DNA of 64,000 nt from Lachnospiraceae bacterium (GTDB taxonomy: Bacteria; Bacillota; Clostridia; Lachnospirales; Lachnospiraceae): contig JAPJQL010000010.1 in NCBI GenBank assembly GCA_030825115.1, forward strand, positions 27,683 through 91,682. Reading direction: 5' to 3'. Numbering within the stretch: position 1 is the stretch's first letter; each line of letters starts with the position of its first letter. This document shows positions 26,628 to 35,252 of this stretch, in pieces. The translations under genes were made by a program, and so were the position numbers. The notes beneath the pieces are model-generated. The model was not told where the DNA came from and made no database searches. It worked only from the letters and a program-made list of their open reading frames with translations.

Positions 26628-28820
26628 TCATTCCAGCGCCTCCGCCGGCACAAACACCCTCGTATCTCTCACATCCGTGCTGGGAGTCTGGCGTTTTGCA
26701 AGCTCCGTTGCAATCTGACAGAAAAATTCCTGGGAATTCACCAGCGCCTTGCCGCGCTTGTCAACCTTTTCATAGCTTCCGTCCGGCTGCAGGATATGCG
26801 CCTTCACATTGTCTTCCAGCTGTATATCCAGAATGCGGATTACCTCCCGCTTCAAAACAGGGTCTTCTACCGGGAACATGATCTCCACACGTTTGTCCAG
26901 ATTTCTCGGCATCCAGTCTGCGCTGCCCATATACACCTCCGGGCTTCCGTCGTTTTCAAAATAGAAGATCCGGGCATGTTCCAGGAAATTGCCCACGATC
27001 GAATGGACGCTGATATTCTCGCTCAAGCCCGGCACGCCGGCTTTCAGGCAGCAGATGCCGCGCACCACCAGCTCGACCTTCACCCCGGCGCAGGAGGCCT
27101 CATACAGATTCGCGATCACCTCTTTGTCACACAGGGAATTCATCTTTGCCTTGATATGGCCTGTGCGCCCGGCCAGCGCATTTGCAGTCTCTCTCCGGAT
27201 CAGCCGGATGCACTTGTTCCGTAGCCACAGGGGGGCGAGGGACAGCTTATTCCAGGTCGGCGGCTCCGAGTAGCCCGACAGCATGTTAAATACCGCCGTT
27301 GCATCTTCTCCGATCTGCGGGTCGCAGGTCATGATACCGCAGTCCGTATACAGCTTTGCCGTAGAGTCGTTGTAATTTCCGGTCCCCAGGTGGACATAAC
27401 GCCGGATACCGTCCTCTTCCCGTCTGACCACCAGCGTGATCTTGCTGTGGGTCTTCAGCCCTACCAGGCCGTAGATGACATGGCAGCCTGCCTTTTCCAG
27501 CTTCTTCGCCCAGTTGATATTGTTCTCCTCATCAAACCGCGCCTTTAGCTCCACCAGGACAGATACCTGCTTGCCGTTATCCGCCGCTTCTGCAAGGGCA
27601 GCGACGATGGGCGAATGGCCGCTGACCCGGTATAAAGTCTGTTTGATTGCCAGTACGTCCGGGTCTTTTGCCGCCTTTTGCACAAAATCGACTACCGGCT
27701 GGAACGTCTGGTAAGGATGGTTCAAAAGGATATCCCCATTCCGTATATTGGTAAAAATATCATCGTCATTCATCAGCGCCGGCACCGGCTGAGGCGTATA
27801 GGACGCTGCTTTCAGATGGTCAAAGCCCGAAAGCCCGTACATCTTCATCAAAAAGGTCAGATCCAGGGGACCGTTGATCTCATAGATATCCCCACTGCCC
27901 ACCTCCAGCTCCCGTTTCAGGATCTTCAGCAGGCGTTTATCCACCTTCTCTTCCACTTCCAGACGAATCACCTCGCCCCACTGGCGTTTTTTCAACTGCT
28001 TTTGAATCTCTTCCAGCAGATCGACCGCCTCTTCCTCATCCAGGGTAAAGTCCGCGTTTCTCATGATGCGGAACGGATGCGCCGACACGATATCATAGTT
28101 CAAAAACAACGCGTTCATATTGCGCTCGATGATCTCCTCCAAGAGAATGACCCTGCGCCCCTCTTCGCTGTCCGGAAGCTCCACAATCCGCGGCAGCCCG
28201 GCCGGAACCTGAACCATCGCAAACTCAAGCGCTGCTTCCTCCGCCCCTTTTTCTTTCTGCTTTGCATCCTCTCCGGCGAGGTAATGAGTCCCCCCGTTTT
28301 TCCTCTGTACCAGGGCCGCGATGTTCAGCGTCTTGTTCCTGATCAGGGGAAATGGCCGGGAGGAATCCACCGCCATCGGAGTCAGGACCGGATACACATT
28401 CTCCTCAAAATACCGGTCCACATATGCCTGCTCTGCCCCGCTCAGATCCTCATGCTCGCACACGATCTGCAGTCCCTGCTGCTTTAAGGCCGGAATCAGG
28501 GAACGGTTATAGGTGGAGTACTGCAGGTTCACCAGTTCATGGGTCTTTGCCCCGATCCTCGCAAGCTGTTCCCCCGGTTTCATGCCCGCAATGTCCGGTT
28601 TGTTGTATTTGGCATGCACCATGTCCTTCAGGGAAGCCACGCGCACCATGAAAAACTCATCCAGGTTGGATGCCGTAATGCTCAAAAATTTCAGCCGTTC
28701 AAACAACGGATTCGTCTTGTCCCTGGCTTCACTCAGCACGCGGTGATTGAATTCCAGCCAGCTCAGTTCCCGATTCACATAATTTTTCGGATCTGTATAA
28801 ATAGATTCTATCTCTGCCAT
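26628..28820 (-). CDS. ppk1: Polyphosphate kinase 1
   Basis: This enzyme reversibly makes long-chain polyphosphate from ATP. At 730 residues it has normal family length, opening with the N-domain motif NRELSWLEFNHRVL. The catalytic histidines are visible: His458 in LKTHSK (the phosphorylated position by family pattern) and His477 in HLGTGNYND. It ends in a PLD-like C-terminal half with SADWMPRNLDKRVE. It follows the exopolyphosphatase gene by 3 bases. The shared promoter has PhoP-box-like repeats, implying induction by phosphate starvation. Confidence 0.95.
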   Translation of the reverse strand: MAEIESIYTDPKNYVNRELSWLEFNHRVLSEARDKTNPLFERLKFLSITASNLDEFFMVRVASLKDMVHAKYNKPDIAGMKPGEQLARIGAKTHELVNLQYSTYNRSLIPALKQQGLQIVCEHEDLSGAEQAYVDRYFEENVYPVLTPMAVDSSRPFPLIRNKTLNIAALVQRKNGGTHYLAGEDAKQKEKGAEEAALEFAMVQVPAGLPRIVELPDSEEGRRVILLEEIIERNMNALFLNYDIVSAHPFRIMRNADFTLDEEEAVDLLEEIQKQLKKRQWGEVIRLEVEEKVDKRLLKILKRELEVGSGDIYEINGPLDLTFLMKMYGLSGFDHLKAASYTPQPVPALMNDDDIFTNIRNGDILLNHPYQTFQPVVDFVQKAAKDPDVLAIKQTLYRVSGHSPIVAALAEAADNGKQVSVLVELKARFDEENNINWAKKLEKAGCHVIYGLVGLKTHSKITLVVRREEDGIRRYVHLGTGNYNDSTAKLYTDCGIMTCDPQIGEDATAVFNMLSGYSEPPTWNKLSLAPLWLRNKCIRLIRRETANALAGRTGHIKAKMNSLCDKEVIANLYEASCAGVKVELVVRGICCLKAGVPGLSENISVHSIVGNFLEHARIFYFENDGSPEVYMGSADWMPRNLDKRVEIMFPVEDPVLKREVIRILDIQLEDNVKAHILQPDGSYEKVDKRGKALVNSQEFFCQIATELAKRQTPSTDVRDTRVFVPAEALE

Positions 28821-28823
28821 GAT

Positions 28824-30383
28824 CTACACCCTCTTTTTCTGCTTAAGCACCGGCCGGATTCCATAGATTTCCTCGAAAAAATCTTCCTTTTGCCGGATGG
28901 ACATGTCTTCTAACGTCACATCCCCGATGTAATCCGTGCTTATCACAAGCCAGTTTCCCTTCACGCTGATCCTGCTTCCGGTCAGCTTCCCCTTATGCCC
29001 CCTGTCCATCGAATTGGACAGGCGCAGGATAGCCGTCAGCTTTGCGATCACCATCACCACATTGTCCGGGTTCACCAGACGGCTGTCCCGGGACGCCTGC
29101 GCCGCTATCTCCACCTCGTCGTAGCGGAACGGCTGGATGTGGTAACGCACCACATTCGCCACGATCTCCCGCTCCAGATGGGACAGGCCGATGATTTCCG
29201 TGGCCATGATGATATTGTAAGCACAGTCTGTCGCATTCCGCATGGTGACAAACTTCCCGCAGGAATGCAGGTTTGCCGCAATCTGCAAAAGCAGCCGCTC
29301 CCGCCCTCCCAGCCCGTGATATTTCTTCAGGCTGTCAAAAATCTCAAGCGCCGCCTTTTCCACAGTCTGCACATGGGCCATATGGCATTTGTAACGCTTT
29401 GCCATGTTGCGGGACGTAACGATGATGTCATTGGCAAAATTGTGGTTAAAACGCAGAAGCTTTCGTTCCTCCGCATATTCCGCCGCGATCGCGTCCGTGA
29501 TCCGGATGCCCGGCACCCACAAAGTCTCCGCCCCGGTCACCTCCATCAGCCGGTTGTAAATGACGGCGGTCGGCAGCAGCATGGCCGCATAATCCGCATT
29601 CACGTCAAAATTCTCCTCCAACTGGTCCAGGGTCATCGTCTTCAGCCGTTCAAAAAATACTTTCATCTCCTCCCGCGATATCCGGTCCCGGCGCTGTTCT
29701 CCCCTCATTTTATAGTAGATCATCAGGATCGACTCCCCGATACCGATCAGGTTCGATATCTCCCGGTCTTTTAGATACATCTTACGGAAGGTGATCAGCT
29801 CATTGTCCACCAGTTCCTCCACCAGCTCCTGCTGTACCTTTGCCGTCACCCGGACATGGGAGAGCATCTCCCGGAGGCGTAAAACCCCCAGCGGCAGGTT
29901 CTGGGTGGATACCAAAGAATCCTTGTCAAACAGCGAGATCTGGACACTGCCAAACCCCACGTCCGCAATCGCCGTGCCCTTCTGGATGATCTTCTGGAAC
30001 TCCGCATCTTTGGAAGCAATCGCCTTATAGCTGATAAACCGATGCTCCGAGTTGCTGATGATCCTGATATCAATGCCGGTCCGCACGCGGATCTGGTCCA
30101 GCACGATCTGGCTGTTCTTCGCCTCCCTCATCGCACTGGAAGCATAGGCCCGGTACGCTTCCACCTGATACATCTTCATAACCCCGGAAAATTCCTCCAG
30201 GACCTGGCACATCTCCTCTACCAGCCCGTAGCTGATCTTCCCGTCATTGTAGGTGTCCCTGCCCAGCGCGATCATATGCTTGATATGGTCTACCTCGCGG
30301 ATCCCGGTCTTCGCCGACAGCTCATAGATTCCCAGTTCCAGTTCAAATGACCCTACATCGATTGCCGCAAAAGTACGTACCAT
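28824..30383 (-). CDS. ppx: Exopolyphosphatase/guanosine pentaphosphatase family protein
   Basis: This cytoplasmic enzyme of 519 residues degrades polyphosphate or pppGpp. The N-terminal actin-like ATPase fold has phosphate-loop motifs AIDVGSFELELG and IADVGFGSVQISLF; the second normally reads DIGGGSxE, so the glycines are partly replaced. A C-terminal HD-type domain (about 310-480) has NLHSCGKF and VRYHIQPFRYDE. An AAGGAG site precedes the ATG. It is the first gene of the ppx-ppk1 operon. The altered loop leaves activity plausible but unproven. Confidence 0.85.
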   Translation of the reverse strand: MVRTFAAIDVGSFELELGIYELSAKTGIREVDHIKHMIALGRDTYNDGKISYGLVEEMCQVLEEFSGVMKMYQVEAYRAYASSAMREAKNSQIVLDQIRVRTGIDIRIISNSEHRFISYKAIASKDAEFQKIIQKGTAIADVGFGSVQISLFDKDSLVSTQNLPLGVLRLREMLSHVRVTAKVQQELVEELVDNELITFRKMYLKDREISNLIGIGESILMIYYKMRGEQRRDRISREEMKVFFERLKTMTLDQLEENFDVNADYAAMLLPTAVIYNRLMEVTGAETLWVPGIRITDAIAAEYAEERKLLRFNHNFANDIIVTSRNMAKRYKCHMAHVQTVEKAALEIFDSLKKYHGLGGRERLLLQIAANLHSCGKFVTMRNATDCAYNIIMATEIIGLSHLEREIVANVVRYHIQPFRYDEVEIAAQASRDSRLVNPDNVVMVIAKLTAILRLSNSMDRGHKGKLTGSRISVKGNWLVISTDYIGDVTLEDMSIRQKEDFFEEIYGIRPVLKQKKRV

Positions 30384-30415
30384 ATCCTGTCACTCCTTCC
30401 AAAATTCTGCGTCAG

Positions 30416-30444
30416 ATAATAAGCATATTAAAGGTTTATGTAAA
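30416..30444 (-). promoter_or_regulatory. Promoter of the ppx-ppk1 operon
   Basis: TTTACA (30439-30444) and TATTAT (30416-30421) on the minus strand are 17 bases apart, 33 bases upstream of the ppx ATG. Confidence 0.7.
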
Positions 30445-30450
30445 ACATCC

Positions 30451-30478
30451 GGTTTGCATTTTGTTAATTCCCTGTTAA
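30451..30478 (-). promoter_or_regulatory. PhoP-box-like repeats upstream of ppx-ppk1
   Basis: On the minus strand two TTAACA hexamers (30473-30478 and 30462-30467) are separated by 5 bases. A third, degenerate CAAACC keeps the 11-base period at 30451-30456, just upstream of the -35. This matches the known Firmicute PhoP box (TTAACA-like hexamers, 11-base period). No PhoPR pair is in the window. Confidence 0.65.
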
Positions 30479-30493
30479 ATCACAAAAAATTTC

Positions 30494-31621
30494 TTAGTAG
30501 TTGCCGAGGATCCGCATATTCTGCGCCTCTTTTGCAATCCCGCCCAGAGCATTTTTAATCCCTGCGTCGTCCAGGTTCCCTTCAATGTCGATAAAGAACC
30601 GGTACTCCCAGCTGCGCCCCGGGATTGGGCGGGACTCGATTTTCCTCATATTGACCCCGTTGAAGATGAAGTTTCCCAAGATATTGTACAGGGTACCGCT
30701 CTTATGGGCCAGCTCAAAACTGATGGTCACCTTTTTGGCATCCTTTTGGTACACCGCTTCCCTGGACAGGATGATGAACCTGGTCGTATTCCCCTGATTG
30801 TTCTGGATTGCCCGTTTTAACACCTTAAGGCCATAAAGCCTTCCGGCAATCTCACTGGCAACCGCAGCCTGGGTCCTGTCGCCCTCCGCGCTGACTTTTT
30901 TCGCTGACACCGCCGTATTTTCAAGACTGATCTGCCGCCATTCCCTGTGTTCTCCCAAAAATGCCGAACTCTGCATCAGGGCCTGCGGGTGGGAAAAGAC
31001 GGTACGGATATCCGAAAGCTCGGCATCCGGCGTCCCAAGCAGGGCATGGCTCGCCGCGATCAAGGTCTCCGCCACAATATAGTTGTCATACTGTACCAGC
31101 AGGTCGTAGTTGTCGATGACCGCTCCCGCGGAAGAGTTTTCAATCGGAAGCACGGCATAGTCGGCTCTCCCGTCCCGCACCTCCTGCATCGCATCCTCAA
31201 ACCGCTCTACATGATAGGCATCGGCATCCATACCAAAAAATTGAAGGGTGGCCGCATGGCTGTATGCCCCTTCCACCCCCTGATATACTACCCGTACCCC
31301 GTCTAACTTCAGCTGGTCAACCTTTTGAAACCCAAGCTCCGTCTCAATCCCATGCTCGGCTAGCAGACGGTACTGGTAACGCCTGCTGATCGTCATCATC
31401 TGTCCAAACAGTTCCCGCACCGCAATCTGGTTGTAATCCCCGTGGGCCATCTGCTTTACGGCTTCTAGCTTCTGCTTTTCCCGCACTCCGTCATACACGG
31501 CCTTTCCCGTCTTTATCTTATCCTCTGCGACCTCGCCGCAGACTGCCATCCTCTGTTCGAACAGTTCTACGATCTCTTTGTCGATCCGGTCTAACTGTTC
31601 CCTGCATTCCTGTAAATCCAC
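30494..31621 (-). CDS. pheA: Bifunctional chorismate mutase/prephenate dehydratase
   Basis: This enzyme of phenylalanine synthesis converts chorismate to prephenate and then to phenylpyruvate. Three domains are visible in 375 residues. The AroQ chorismate mutase spans about 1-85 (LDRIDKEIVELFEQRM). Prephenate dehydratase spans about 105-285 (YQGVEGAYSH, then LPIENSSAGAV, and GNTTRFIIL). The C-terminal ACT domain (about 295-375) has SGTLYNILGNF and the phenylalanine-binding motif ESRPIPG. Start is GTG. It lies 5 bases after plsC with no T-box leader, so feedback through the ACT domain is the likely main control. Confidence 0.95.
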   Translation of the reverse strand: MDLQECREQLDRIDKEIVELFEQRMAVCGEVAEDKIKTGKAVYDGVREKQKLEAVKQMAHGDYNQIAVRELFGQMMTISRRYQYRLLAEHGIETELGFQKVDQLKLDGVRVVYQGVEGAYSHAATLQFFGMDADAYHVERFEDAMQEVRDGRADYAVLPIENSSAGAVIDNYDLLVQYDNYIVAETLIAASHALLGTPDAELSDIRTVFSHPQALMQSSAFLGEHREWRQISLENTAVSAKKVSAEGDRTQAAVASEIAGRLYGLKVLKRAIQNNQGNTTRFIILSREAVYQKDAKKVTISFELAHKSGTLYNILGNFIFNGVNMRKIESRPIPGRSWEYRFFIDIEGNLDDAGIKNALGGIAKEAQNMRILGNY

Positions 31622-31626
31622 TGGAC

Positions 31627-32379
31627 CTATTTCCTCCGCGCCTGCTGTTCTTCTTTCAGCATTTCTATAATGATATTCCGGGTATAAGCGCCCGAACGCT
31701 TTCTGTCCTCCGGGGACAGTTCCTTCAGATAGATCGGTTTTCCGTACTCGATCGTCACCTCGGACGGCTTTATGAACGGAAGATGCCGCTCAAAAATCTC
31801 CGCTGTCCCCGTGATCGCCACCGGGACGATCGGGCAGCCGGATTTTTCCGCAATCTTTAAGCTGCCTTCCTTAAAAGGCAAAAGTTCCAGGATATCTTCA
31901 CTTTCGCTGCGGGTTCCTTCCGGGAAGATCCAGATAGATATTCCATGTTTCACCTTTTCGATGCCCATCAGGATTGTCTTCAATCCCTCCTTGACATCCT
32001 TCCTGTCCAGGAACAGGCAGTTGACGTTCTTCATCCAGTCAGACAGAAGCGGATAGCGCAGCATCTCCTTTTTTGCCACGAACCCGGTCAGCCCCGGAAC
32101 GCTGGTATAGCCTACCAGAATGTCAAAATAGCTTCTGTGGTTTCCCACATACAATACCGCCCCGTCGGGGATATTCTCCGCGCCCTTCACCGTCACCCTG
32201 GAACCGGTGATACGGATGATCATGCGGAACATTGCCTGCACCACTTTCAGGCTGTACTCCTGCTCTTTTCTCCGGTTGTGCTTTGACACCGCCCGCGAAC
32301 CGATCAGAAGCGGAATGCTGGAGATCAAAAAGCCAAAAAGTACCAGTGCCACTAATATAAATCGTATCATCTCTTTCAC
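31627..32379 (-). CDS. plsC: 1-acyl-sn-glycerol-3-phosphate acyltransferase
   Basis: This membrane-associated enzyme makes phosphatidic acid in phospholipid synthesis. In 250 residues it has an N-terminal helix (about 6-27), the acyltransferase motif NHRSYFD (His81, Asp86) and the substrate motif FPEGTRS. GTGAGGTG precedes the ATG. It is first in a two-gene unit with pheA and follows the terminator of the small membrane gene at 32425-32862. Confidence 0.92.
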   Translation of the reverse strand: MKEMIRFILVALVLFGFLISSIPLLIGSRAVSKHNRRKEQEYSLKVVQAMFRMIIRITGSRVTVKGAENIPDGAVLYVGNHRSYFDILVGYTSVPGLTGFVAKKEMLRYPLLSDWMKNVNCLFLDRKDVKEGLKTILMGIEKVKHGISIWIFPEGTRSESEDILELLPFKEGSLKIAEKSGCPIVPVAITGTAEIFERHLPFIKPSEVTIEYGKPIYLKELSPEDRKRSGAYTRNIIIEMLKEEQQARRK

Positions 32380-32401
32380 CTCACTATGATGTCAAGTATA
32401 T

Positions 32402-32443
32402 AAAAAAAGAAAGGCAAATACAAGTCATCTGCCCTTCTTTTTT
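32402..32443 (-). terminator. Terminator overlapping the end of the small membrane gene
   Basis: AAAAAAAGAAAGGCA (32402-32416) pairs with TGCCCTTCTTTTTT (32430-32443). On the minus strand the left arm lies inside the last codons (KKKGR) and the right arm is followed by a T-run. Coding and termination signals share bases. Confidence 0.8.
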
Positions 32444-32862
32444 GTAATTTCTTCGAACAACAGCCCTGTCCCAAACCACAGGGGCGCAAAATCAAGGCGG
32501 ATCAACCCGCCCACATTCGTACGGCTCGCACTGTAATCCCAGGGACAGATCCCTCTGGCTTTCAGCCATGCGCCTGACAGGTATTCTGCCGTAAAGATCA
32601 GCACCATGTAAACCATCCCATGACGCAGATAACGGTCGGCAGGACGGATATCCGGCTCTCCCAAAAAGCGGTCGATGCCCTTTCCGATCGGCGCCAGCAG
32701 CGCTCCCATCCCATAGATGGGAAACATGAGAAGGGACGTCCTTCCCATCAGCCTCCAATCCTGTGCCATGATGGATTCCACCGAGGTAAATATCACCTCC
32801 AGACACCATCCGGTCACTCCACACTTAAAAAAATTAAATAGTAATGTTCTCAGTCTGTCCAT
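32425..32862 (-). CDS. Small multi-pass membrane protein, CmpB/DUF1113-like
   Basis: This 145-residue protein has about four hydrophobic segments and opens with FFKCGVTGWCLEVIFTSVESI. It resembles the family annotated as putative ABC transporter permease (PF06541), though no ATPase is near and transport is unproven. I see no Shine-Dalgarno sequence before the ATG, and an in-frame stop lies 8 codons upstream, so the start may be leader-dependent on cls translation 42 bases before it. Confidence 0.6.
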   Translation of the reverse strand: MDRLRTLLFNFFKCGVTGWCLEVIFTSVESIMAQDWRLMGRTSLLMFPIYGMGALLAPIGKGIDRFLGEPDIRPADRYLRHGMVYMVLIFTAEYLSGAWLKARGICPWDYSASRTNVGGLIRLDFAPLWFGTGLLFEEITKKKGR

Positions 32863-32904
32863 GACAGTAGTATGTGCAGTCTGTCACGGCATGATACATG
32901 TTTT

Positions 32905-34407
32905 TTAAAGCAGCGGCGATAAAAGGCGGCTGCCCTGTTCCTTGATCCGTACCCAAAGGCTCCTCGCCTCATATACTTCGCGGGTCACTTCACGGCACCG
33001 GGTCAGGTCCTCCAAAAACGCCTCCTCCAGCCGCTCCGTAGTATCCTCATCATAGATGATGGCGTTGACCTCAAAATTCAGTTCGAAACTGCGGATATCC
33101 ATATTGGCAGTGCCATAGCAGTTCACCCGGCTGTCCACCATCACGCCCTTGGCATGAAGGAACCCATCCTCATAGGTGTAGCATCTGGCCCCTGCATCCA
33201 CCAGTTCTCCGGTATAAGAATAGGTAGCCCAATATACAAACGGATGGTCCGGTTTGCAGGGAATCATCAGCCTGACATCCACTCCGGACTGCGCCGCGAT
33301 CTTCAGCGCAGTCAGCACTGCGTCGTCCGGCACAAAATACGGCGTCTGGATGTAGATATGATGTCTGGCCTTATGGAACAGTTCCAGATAATTGTCCCGG
33401 ATCTGCCGGGTCTGGGAATCCGGTCCGCTGGTTATGATCTGAATCCCCAGCGCATCCCGCTCCAGCTTATCGAGCATCACAGGCAGCGACGACATATTTC
33501 TCGCCGCACGGACCCGGTCCATAAAATAACGCCCGTCCTTAAACAGATTCTCCCTGACCGCATAATTCCAGTCGAGGGCAAACCGGATCTGCAGGCTGAT
33601 GACCGCGTCCCCCTGGATCTTTAAGTGGGTATCTCTCCAATATCCAAATTTGGGGTCCTTCCCCAGATATTCCCTTCCAATATTAAACCCGCCGACATAG
33701 CCGGTCTGTCCGTCTATCACCACGATCTTCCTGTGGTTGCGGTAGTTTACACGGAGATTCAGGCGGCCAAGAAACGGTGGAAAGAAACAGCCCACGCGGA
33801 TCCCTGCCTGTTCCAATTCCTTCCATCGCCTCTTTGGCATAAACCTGCCGCCCATTCCGTCATAAAGGATCCTCACCTCCACCCCATGCTTCACCCTGTC
33901 AAGCAGAATGGGAACAATCGAATCAAACAGTTCATCATTTTTGATAATATAATACTGGATATGGATAAAATGCTCCGCCCGCCGAAGTTCCCTCCGGAGG
34001 TCTTCAAACTTCTCTTCTCCGTCGGTGAAGATCTCCACCTGGTTGTCCAGCGTGAGCACCGCGCCGGATGTCTCCAGATTATAGAGGACCAGATCGCCAT
34101 ATTCAGCCGCAAGCGGGTCCTCCAGATAAAGGTCATCGGACTTCAGGAAGTCTTCCTGGCTTTTTGCCGAGTACCGGAGCCGGTCCTCCACTTCCTTCAC
34201 CCGAAACATCTTATTTTTATGCATGTCCTGGGCAAAGATCAGGTAAAAGAAAAATCCGAACACCGGCACGAAATAGAGCAGGAGCAGCCATGTCCAGACA
34301 GACTTCGGGTCCCGCCTCTGAAAAAACACAATAATAATTGACAATACCAGGTTGATATAGAGCAGATGCTCCATCATCCATGTCCAGACTGCCGCCACCT
34401 GTGCCAT
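32905..34407 (-). CDS. cls: Cardiolipin synthase
   Basis: This membrane enzyme condenses two phosphatidylglycerols into cardiolipin. In 500 residues there are two N-terminal helices (about 12-30 and 37-58) and two phospholipase-D HKD motifs, NHRKIVVIDGQTGYVGG and HAKGVMVDSRVNCYGTAN. It has its own promoter and an AAAGGACGGAAGG site before the ATG. A lipid-synthesis link to plsC nearby is plausible. Confidence 0.95.
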   Translation of the reverse strand: MAQVAAVWTWMMEHLLYINLVLSIIIVFFQRRDPKSVWTWLLLLYFVPVFGFFFYLIFAQDMHKNKMFRVKEVEDRLRYSAKSQEDFLKSDDLYLEDPLAAEYGDLVLYNLETSGAVLTLDNQVEIFTDGEEKFEDLRRELRRAEHFIHIQYYIIKNDELFDSIVPILLDRVKHGVEVRILYDGMGGRFMPKRRWKELEQAGIRVGCFFPPFLGRLNLRVNYRNHRKIVVIDGQTGYVGGFNIGREYLGKDPKFGYWRDTHLKIQGDAVISLQIRFALDWNYAVRENLFKDGRYFMDRVRAARNMSSLPVMLDKLERDALGIQIITSGPDSQTRQIRDNYLELFHKARHHIYIQTPYFVPDDAVLTALKIAAQSGVDVRLMIPCKPDHPFVYWATYSYTGELVDAGARCYTYEDGFLHAKGVMVDSRVNCYGTANMDIRSFELNFEVNAIIYDEDTTERLEEAFLEDLTRCREVTREVYEARSLWVRIKEQGSRLLSPLL

Positions 34408-34449
34408 ACCTTCCGTCCTTTCTGATGATTCATTAAAAACTTATCACCT

Positions 34450-34478
34450 ATCATACCATGTTCCCTGCCGGATTTCAA
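34450..34478 (-). promoter_or_regulatory. Promoter of cls
   Basis: TTGAAA (34473-34478) and TATGAT (34450-34455) on the minus strand are spaced by 17 bases. The -35 overlaps the stop codon of the prepilin gene. Confidence 0.7.
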
Positions 34479-34933
34479 TTGCCGATCCTGCGCGGGTTTG
34501 CGGGTACGATCTCAATCTGTTCCCCTTCTTCGTTCAATGTGATCTTATATTTGTCCACCTGATACACGATTTCCAGAAGAACTCCTGTATCCAGCTTGGC
34601 CGTCGCTCCTTTCAGCCTGGCGCCGGGACTGCATTTGATCTTCAGATACGGATAAAGGGCATGGTCCTTTGAGGTCAGTTTTCCCTCGATCAGCTTCATC
34701 ATCACTCTGGGGTCGTCCAGGGTACCCGCCGCGTAATGTTCCGTCACAAACATCTGGGCAGAACTTTTTACGCTGTACGCTTCAATGACATACTGCCGTT
34801 CCTTTACTTTATCAATAAATCCCAGAAGCGTCGGCACGGTCATGGCGGCAAGCACGGCCAGGATCACCAGCACCGTGATCACTTCTACCAGTGTCACGCC
34901 ATCCCGGTTCCCCTTGTCTTTTTTATCCCCCAT
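34475..34933 (-). CDS. Type IV prepilin-like protein (orphan pseudopilin)
   Basis: About 152 residues from the chosen ATG. A short charged leader (MGDKKDKGNRDG) is followed by the prepilin peptidase site G|VTLVE and a 20-residue hydrophobic helix, the hallmark of GspG/ComGC-type pilins; Val replaces the usual Phe at +1. The rest is a small soluble domain. The frame is open to a TTG at 34963 that overlaps the upstream DUF4250 gene, but neither start has a strong ribosome site. No peptidase, ATPase or other pilin gene is in the window, so its machinery must be elsewhere. Confidence 0.75.
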   Translation of the reverse strand: MGDKKDKGNRDGVTLVEVITVLVILAVLAAMTVPTLLGFIDKVKERQYVIEAYSVKSSAQMFVTEHYAAGTLDDPRVMMKLIEGKLTSKDHALYPYLKIKCSPGARLKGATAKLDTGVLLEIVYQVDKYKITLNEEGEQIEIVPANPRRIGN

Positions 34934-34956
34934 CCGGTTTTTCAAACCAGCCGTAC

Positions 34957-35133
34957 TCAGCAAAAGCGGTTCTGCCGCTCGTCATAGTGATAATCCAGCA
35001 TCTCCATCTTTGCCTCGATTTCTGCCTGTTCCAGGTTCAGGGACCTGCACAGTTCCTCCAGCGACGGGTAGGTATCCCTCAGCTGGGTGTTCAGATAACT
35101 CAATAATATTACCGGGTCTTTTGGTACAGCCAT
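34957..35133 (-). CDS. DUF4250 domain protein
   Basis: This 58-residue protein opens with MAVPKDPVILLSYLNTQLRD and ends with YDERQNRF, the pattern of the small DUF4250 family of Clostridia, whose function is unknown. AGGAGG lies well placed before the ATG at 35133; an upstream frame extension to 35193 lacks such a site. The first half suggests a helix-turn-helix-like fold (YPSLEELCRSLNLEQAEIE). It overlaps the possible upstream start of the prepilin gene. Confidence 0.7.
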   Translation of the reverse strand: MAVPKDPVILLSYLNTQLRDTYPSLEELCRSLNLEQAEIEAKMEMLDYHYDERQNRFC

Positions 35134-35178
35134 CGTCTTTATCCTCCTGCTAATCTCTGTATAGCGGTGTCTATCAAG

Positions 35179-35207
35179 TTGTCCACCGGGCATACTTATG
35201 ATACAAT
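35179..35207 (+). promoter_or_regulatory. Promoter of ansA
   Basis: TTGTCC (35179-35184) and TACAAT (35202-35207) are spaced by 17 bases, about 45 bases before the start codon. Confidence 0.7.
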
Positions 35208-35252
35208 GTCAAGACAGAGAATTCAAGACTTTCGCAACAGGAGGATACCGAA

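Noticed and set aside
31622..31650. T-box or leader attenuator before pheA
   Set aside because: The gene starts 5 bases after plsC, leaving no room for a leader.
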